Assembly: GCF_001433855.1 (NCBI RefSeq)
Contig: NZ_AZCP01000004.1
Coordinates: forward strand, 270,894 to 334,893
Direction of reading: 5' to 3'
DNA length: 64,000 nucleotides
Origin: Levilactobacillus brevis ATCC 14869 = DSM 20054
GTDB lineage: Bacteria > Bacillota > Bacilli > Lactobacillales > Lactobacillaceae
Each line of letters opens with the position of its first letter. Position 1 is the stretch's first letter. Under the pieces are notes generated by a model that saw nothing but the letters and a program-made list of their open reading frames with translations, was not told the DNA's origin and made no database searches. The position numbers and the translations under genes are program-made. This document shows, one piece after another, positions 59,826-64,000 of the stretch.

Positions 59826-61500
59826 GAGTTAAGTCCTCGGTTTCATAATTTTTGACAGTGTAGTAATCAAAGTCAGCAAATGAGACGTGTTGGTAAGCAT
59901 CAACTGCACCAATAAAATTGAAGAGGCCAGTAAACCCGCCAATTTCGCCTGGTTCACCGTTAACGCCTTCATCGGATAAGTAGCTGACATCAATCGGTGC
60001 TTCTAGCACTGACCACTCAGCCTGTTGGGGCAATTGATAACTGACTTGGGCCCAGCCATCGTGGTAGTCGATTTTTAAGGCGACATGACCATCTGGAATG
60101 TCAACGGTTATCCGGTGATCGATGCGTTCTCCTAGCTTAGCCTGAAGAATTCGTAAGACTGTCCGGTCTTCTGTATCGGCTTGGCATAAGCGGACATATA
60201 ACCAGTTATTGGCATCGTAATACAAGCCCAGTCCAGCTGTTTGTGAGTAGTGAGTCGGATGAAAAGTCAGTGCCGTTTGACTTGTGTAGGTCAGAGCGGT
60301 TGCCCGCGTGCCCATAATGGCGGGATTGAACTGGGAAAACAATGAATTTTGACCGTAAATGCGTAAGTGCTCGGGATGCTCGGTGATGTTAACCCAATCC
60401 GTGGTCTGCTGATGGTAAGGGGTCATGAAGTGGTGATCAACAACTTTGGCGGTAAAATCAGTGTGAATATCCGCCGTATGAGTTTGTTTTGGGGATGAGT
60501 AGTCACTGGGAGCAGGCGTGGTGAGTTTGGCTAGATTGCTGCCATCAGCCATTTGCAGCCAACCATCAGTTGTCCACCTCATTTTTTGTAAGGCTGTTTC
60601 TCGGCCTAATGGATTCAACGGTTTATTGGGGAGTGGACGAGACATGAGGTGAGCCACGTACCACTCACCAGTAGGGGTTTGAACCAATGAACCGTGGCCG
60701 GCCTTCTGCATGGGTGCACGGGGATCAAAGCGTTCAAAATGGCCAGCATCAGGATCACCTAACGAAAAGAGGTGTTGAGGCGATGAGGTGATGATGGGTT
60801 CGCCAGTTGGGTTGGGTTCATACGGACCGAAGATTTGACGTGATCGGCCCATCTCGATACCGTGAGCGTAGCCAGTGCCACCAGCAGCGATTAGTAAATA
60901 GTAGTAGTCATTGTGATGGTAAATCTGGGGCGCTTCGGCACAACCACGGGTAGTAAAACCCGTGGTAACACGATGCCAATTGCCAATAATACCGCCATGT
61001 TCAAGGTCAACTTCCGCAATGACAATGTGTCCGGGTGCTTGGTAACCATCCCTGGTTTCCCATTCCAAAATGGACAGGTAGTGTTTGCCATCTTCATCGT
61101 GGAAAAGAGCGGGATCAAAACCGATTGAGGTTAGGTAAATAGGTGCCGACCACGGACCCTGAATGCTGTCGGCAGATATTGCAAAAGAGTCGGCATTAAA
61201 TTCGCGACCGGCCATATTTTGCATGTGAGAATAGGCTAGCCAAAACTTATGGGTTTGCGAGTCGTAGGATAAATGTGGGGCCCAAATACCAGCAGGTGTG
61301 TTGGTGCCACGAAGATTGACCTCATCTTGGGTGAGAGCGTAAGTGAGGAGCTCCCAGTTAACTAAATCAGTTGAATGAAAGATTTGAACGCCAGGCGTCC
61401 AGTGGAACGTCGAGGTTGCGATGTAATAATCATCAGCTACTCGAATGATTGACGGATCGGGTGCCATACCGGGAATAATTGGATTTTGAATTAAAGTCAT
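59818..61500 (-). CDS. xynB: Beta-xylosidase, GH43
   Basis: A 560-residue cytoplasmic enzyme (no signal peptide) that releases xylose from xylo-oligosaccharides with inversion. A five-bladed propeller carries the base Asp15 (APDPS), the modulator Asp129 (GFDPALF) and the acid Glu189 (CAEAPQIY). A C-terminal beta-sandwich (about 325-560) completes the GH43 subfamily 11 plan. Such enzymes often also act on arabinosides. It leads a two-gene operon with the transporter and faces an AraC regulator across a spacer with a cre site. Confidence 0.93.
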   Translation of the reverse strand: MTLIQNPIIPGMAPDPSIIRVADDYYIATSTFHWTPGVQIFHSTDLVNWELLTYALTQDEVNLRGTNTPAGIWAPHLSYDSQTHKFWLAYSHMQNMAGREFNADSFAISADSIQGPWSAPIYLTSIGFDPALFHDEDGKHYLSILEWETRDGYQAPGHIVIAEVDLEHGGIIGNWHRVTTGFTTRGCAEAPQIYHHNDYYYLLIAAGGTGYAHGIEMGRSRQIFGPYEPNPTGEPIITSSPQHLFSLGDPDAGHFERFDPRAPMQKAGHGSLVQTPTGEWYVAHLMSRPLPNKPLNPLGRETALQKMRWTTDGWLQMADGSNLAKLTTPAPSDYSSPKQTHTADIHTDFTAKVVDHHFMTPYHQQTTDWVNITEHPEHLRIYGQNSLFSQFNPAIMGTRATALTYTSQTALTFHPTHYSQTAGLGLYYDANNWLYVRLCQADTEDRTVLRILQAKLGERIDHRITVDIPDGHVALKIDYHDGWAQVSYQLPQQAEWSVLEAPIDVSYLSDEGVNGEPGEIGGFTGLFNFIGAVDAYQHVSFADFDYYTVKNYETEDLTHE

Positions 61501-61607
61501 CTATTTTCACACTCCATTTGTTAAACCTCATGTTAAAATGAACACTACAGTGATAGGATTATAAGTTAGTTGTTCACAAGCCCTAACCTGATAGATTCAC
61601 AATAATG

Positions 61608-61621
61608 TGTAAGCGGATACA
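61608..61621. promoter_or_regulatory. cre-like site between xynB and the AraC gene
   Basis: TGTAAGCGGATACA, 12 of 14 positions of the CcpA consensus, in the divergent spacer. Confidence 0.6.
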
Positions 61622-61699
61622 AGTCAATTTGACGTATAAAGATAGTCATGAAAAGACGTCACTTAGGTCATAATTGTCATTTTTTTAGGAGGCGAGCTA

Positions 61700-62515
61700 A
61701 TGCGACAACATCATGAGAATGTGATTTCTAATCTGGATATTGGTATACGGTTTTACGAGTCAACGGTGACAACGAGTGGTTATGTGCCGTTTCACTGGCA
61801 TAGTAGTATTGAATTAGTTTGCGTATTGGCAGGGCAGTTGACCTTTCAGTTTGACGGTGTCGCGCATGTTATTCAGGCAAATCAATTTGAAGTTATTTCG
61901 TCAGGGGTTATCCATGATGTGACCAATACGCCGAATCATGCGCTGGTTCTGCAGATTCCCTTACCCTTTATTGAAAAGTACGTGAAGGACCCGGCAACCT
62001 TAAACTTTCAATTAACCGGGCAAGAACAAACGGCTGATTATCACCGGATTGTGACGTGGTTTCAGGAGCTTAATCGAGTTAACCAGCAACATCAGGCGGG
62101 GTATTTGTTTGATGAAGGCGTTTTGGTGCTACTGATGCTCAAAACGCTGGTAGTTAATTTTACGGACGAGAAAAACCCACTGACAACGACGGCCAGTGGG
62201 CTAAAGGATTTGATTATTTATATTAATGATCACTATCGCGCTAAACTACGCGTGCAAGATCTCGCGCGTCGATTTGGGTATAACACCAGTTATTTATCAC
62301 GGCTCTTCAAGCAGCAGACCGGCGTGACCTTAATCGAGTATCTCTATATGGTCCGGCTTAGCCGATTCTATCAGGAGCTAACGACCACCGATACACCGAT
62401 TAGCCAGCTACTCGATCAACATGGGCTAACCAATCACCGGACGGCCCGGGAGATGTGTTTGCAGATGTATGGGCTGCTACCTAAGCAACTTAGAACGCGC
62501 GCTCGAACTAACTAA
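61700..62515 (+). CDS. AraC-family regulator, probable xyloside regulator
   Basis: A 271-residue regulator: a cupin-type effector domain (about 25-110: PFHWHSSIELVCVLAGQLTFQFDG) and two C-terminal helix-turn-helix units (about 175-265: RVQDLARRFGYNTSYLSRLFKQQTGVTLIEYL in parts). The second unit ends with LLDQHGLTNHRTAREMC, a looser fit than usual. It is divergent from xynB, so it is the likely activator of that operon. TAGGAGGCG precedes the ATG. Confidence 0.87.
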   Translation: MRQHHENVISNLDIGIRFYESTVTTSGYVPFHWHSSIELVCVLAGQLTFQFDGVAHVIQANQFEVISSGVIHDVTNTPNHALVLQIPLPFIEKYVKDPATLNFQLTGQEQTADYHRIVTWFQELNRVNQQHQAGYLFDEGVLVLLMLKTLVVNFTDEKNPLTTTASGLKDLIIYINDHYRAKLRVQDLARRFGYNTSYLSRLFKQQTGVTLIEYLYMVRLSRFYQELTTTDTPISQLLDQHGLTNHRTAREMCLQMYGLLPKQLRTRARTN

Positions 62516-62550
62516 TTGCCCTTGGTCTCACTCGGGGTTGCACTATATTA

Positions 62551-63315
62551 TTAATAACTGGTCCAGCCGCCATCAACGGGGACAACGGTCCCATTAACGT
62601 AACTAGCTGCATCGGAACAGAGGAACAAAGCGGTCTGCGCGATTTCGGCACTCGTACCGGGTTCAGGGGATAGTGGCATCCCCACATTTTGACGGGCCAT
62701 GCCTTCCTGATCGACACCCGTCATGGATTCGGCAATGTTCGTCTTGATACCACCGGGGGCAATTGCGTTGGTTCGGATGCCCATGTTTTCATACATGTAG
62801 GCGGTATTTTTGGTAAGGCCAACGACGGCGTGCTTTGACGCGGTATAGGCTGCGCCGGCCCGCCCGCCACCTAAACCACCGACAGAAGCAATGTTCAAAA
62901 TAACGCCAGACTTTTGCTTAGTGAAAATCTTTAGGACTTCTCGGGTTGCCAGCATGACGCTAGTGGTATTAACCGTCATGACCTTATCCCACAATTCATT
63001 AGTGAGTGTGCCAACTGGAGCCATATTATCCATGATCCCGGCATTGTTGACCAAAATATCGAGACGGCCGAAATGATCAACCGCGCTTTGAACCATAGCG
63101 ACCACGTCAGCCTCTTTGGTCACATTGGTTACACTGGCAATTGCCTGACCACCAGCTGTGGTAATGGCCGTCACAACCTCATTTAAGCGGTCCTGATTAA
63201 TGTCAGCGGCAACGATCTTGGCGCCTTCTTTGGCAAATAATTCGGCCATTGATCGACCCATACCAGAGCCAGCCCCCGTAATAATTGCCACTTTATCGAC
63301 TAATTGTTGAACCAT
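62551..63315 (-). CDS. Short-chain dehydrogenase/reductase
   Basis: A 254-residue classical SDR: TGAGSGMGRSMAE cofactor loop, NNAGIMD, and ASVGGLGGGRAGAAYTASKHA with Ser-Tyr-Lys. Closest in feel to glucose 1-dehydrogenase or gluconate/3-oxoacyl reductase-like proteins of lactobacilli. Acidic Asp in AADINQ after beta-2 suggests NAD over NADP. ATG 63315 follows TAGGAG. Substrate unknown. Confidence 0.85.
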   Translation of the reverse strand: MVQQLVDKVAIITGAGSGMGRSMAELFAKEGAKIVAADINQDRLNEVVTAITTAGGQAIASVTNVTKEADVVAMVQSAVDHFGRLDILVNNAGIMDNMAPVGTLTNELWDKVMTVNTTSVMLATREVLKIFTKQKSGVILNIASVGGLGGGRAGAAYTASKHAVVGLTKNTAYMYENMGIRTNAIAPGGIKTNIAESMTGVDQEGMARQNVGMPLSPEPGTSAEIAQTALFLCSDAASYVNGTVVPVDGGWTSY

Positions 63316-63384
63316 CCAACTCACTCCTATCGGTTATTGATTTAGCATCTAATTGCTTAAGTTTATTATAGTCTTATTTACTAA

Positions 63385-63398
63385 AGAAAGCGCTTGAT
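63385..63398. promoter_or_regulatory. Weak cre-like site
   Basis: AGAAAGCGCTTGAT matches 11 of 14 cre positions in the spacer between two divergent genes. Low confidence. Confidence 0.35.
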
Positions 63399-63472
63399 AG
63401 ACCAGAGGTCACTATAGTTGACGTCAAACGGCTTTCATGTAACAATAAAAGTAACAAAAGGAGCGATGAACG

Positions 63473-64000
63473 ATGAAATATGTTATTACCGGGGCGACTG
63501 GTCATCTTGGCCGTCAAATTACCCGCCAGTTAGCGCAGCGAGTAGCACCTGAAGAGATAACGTTAGGGGTGCACACGCCCAGTAAAGCCACTGAATTTGT
63601 TCAGCAGGGGATGACGGTTCTACCATTGGATTACCAAGATGTGACCAGTTTGGTAGCCAGTTTGCGTCAGGCTGATGTGGCGATTTATGTGCCCAGCAAG
63701 AGTCATGATAGTTTTAGTCGCGTGAGTGAATTTGAAAATGTCGTGACGGCAGCAGAACAGGCGCAGGTCAAACACTTACTGGTGATGGGTTTTATTGCCG
63801 ATCAAGTGAATAATCCGTTTGATCTATCGGCGTTTTATGGCTATGTTCCCCGTCGTTTAGCAGCCAGTACGTTGGACTATACAGTCGTCCGCAACGCGCT
63901 GTATGCTGATCCGCTAGTCCCTTATCTACCAGAACTGATTGCGCGTGGTAATGTTATCTATCCGATGGGCGATGCGTCACTAAGCTTTATTAGTCTGGCG
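63473..64000 (+). CDS. NmrA-like NAD(P)-binding protein, partial
   Basis: The first 176 residues of a protein that runs past the right edge. It starts MKYVITGATGHLGRQITRQLAQ, the GxxGxxG loop of atypical SDRs, and continues with VLPLDYQDVTSLVASLRQADVAIYVPS and LLVMGFIAD. This resembles QorB/NmrA quinone-reductase-like proteins using NADPH. AAAAGGAG lies about 10 bases before ATG 63473; the closer ATG at 63466 is in a frame that soon stops. C-terminus not seen. Confidence 0.82.
   Translation, partial: MKYVITGATGHLGRQITRQLAQRVAPEEITLGVHTPSKATEFVQQGMTVLPLDYQDVTSLVASLRQADVAIYVPSKSHDSFSRVSEFENVVTAAEQAQVKHLLVMGFIADQVNNPFDLSAFYGYVPRRLAASTLDYTVVRNALYADPLVPYLPELIARGNVIYPMGDASLSFISLA

Overview
The window looks like a chromosomal segment of a heterofermentative lactic acid bacterium, most likely Levilactobacillus (Lactobacillus) brevis or a very close relative. 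Two proteins match L. brevis proteins I remember almost residue for residue: the R-specific alcohol dehydrogenase at 30264-31022 and the maltose phosphorylase at 42857-45127. Purine-rich Shine-Dalgarno sites, Gram-positive terminators, an LPXTG protein with a KxYKxGKxW-type signal peptide, and CcpA, CIRCE and Zur-like sites all fit the Lactobacillaceae. I saw no rRNA, tRNA, CRISPR array, insertion sequence or prophage. The species call rests on memory, not on a search.

Layout. 1-3310: end of a response regulator, a small secreted protein, an SDR-like protein and a type II NADH dehydrogenase behind a long structured leader. 3311-6321: ogt, a frameshifted TetR gene and an aldehyde dehydrogenase. 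6369-13206: a ketouronate catabolic locus (IclR regulator, TIM-barrel protein, small unknown protein, then kduI-kduD-kdgT-kdgK-kdgA) with CcpA-type cre sites. 13261-17692: ASCH-like protein, SDR, mntH and degV. 17693-18788: a 1.1 kb gene-free stretch holding two related C-rich stem-loops and other RNA-like structures. 18789-24211: NADH oxidase homologue, thioredoxin with a CstR-like repressor and its operator, a pair of fluoride channels, an esterase and luxS. 24310-34784: secreted protein, orphan PTS IIC with an alpha/beta hydrolase, LysR regulator, frameshifted TSUP transporter with its DUF1634 partner, R-ADH, MFS exporter with relQ, and an Na+/H+ antiporter behind a terminator-like leader. 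35107-40114: YfhO-family membrane protein and a two-component system. 40265-47220: maltose locus malR-malT-mapA, alternative S14 with a Zur-like box, and galM. 47490-56828: hydrolase, HAD phosphatase, MarR regulator, secreted beta-helix protein, a cysteine-less Spx paralogue under CIRCE, NlpC/P60 peptidase, GNAT-like protein and an LPXTG surface protein. 56883-64000: TSUP transporter, an SDR lacking its catalytic residues, and a beta-xylosidase/transporter pair with an AraC regulator, then an SDR and an NmrA-like gene that runs off the end.

How it works together. The window is mostly peripheral carbon uptake (ketouronates, maltose, xylosides), each module with its own regulator and cre-like sites, plus redox and stress functions. 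The kdu/kdg operon turns 5-keto-4-deoxyuronate into pyruvate and glyceraldehyde-3-phosphate. malT-mapA takes up and phosphorolyses maltose, and galM supplies the right glucose anomer. The xynB-transporter operon imports and hydrolyses xylo-oligosaccharides.

The least ordinary signals are regulatory: the possible C-rich-loop sRNA pair, leaders ahead of ndh, mntH and napA, a persulfide-sensor-like trx operon, and the CIRCE-controlled Spx paralogue without its CxxC switch. Three genes look broken by small indels: tetR, TSUP and a tiny ORF at 3124.
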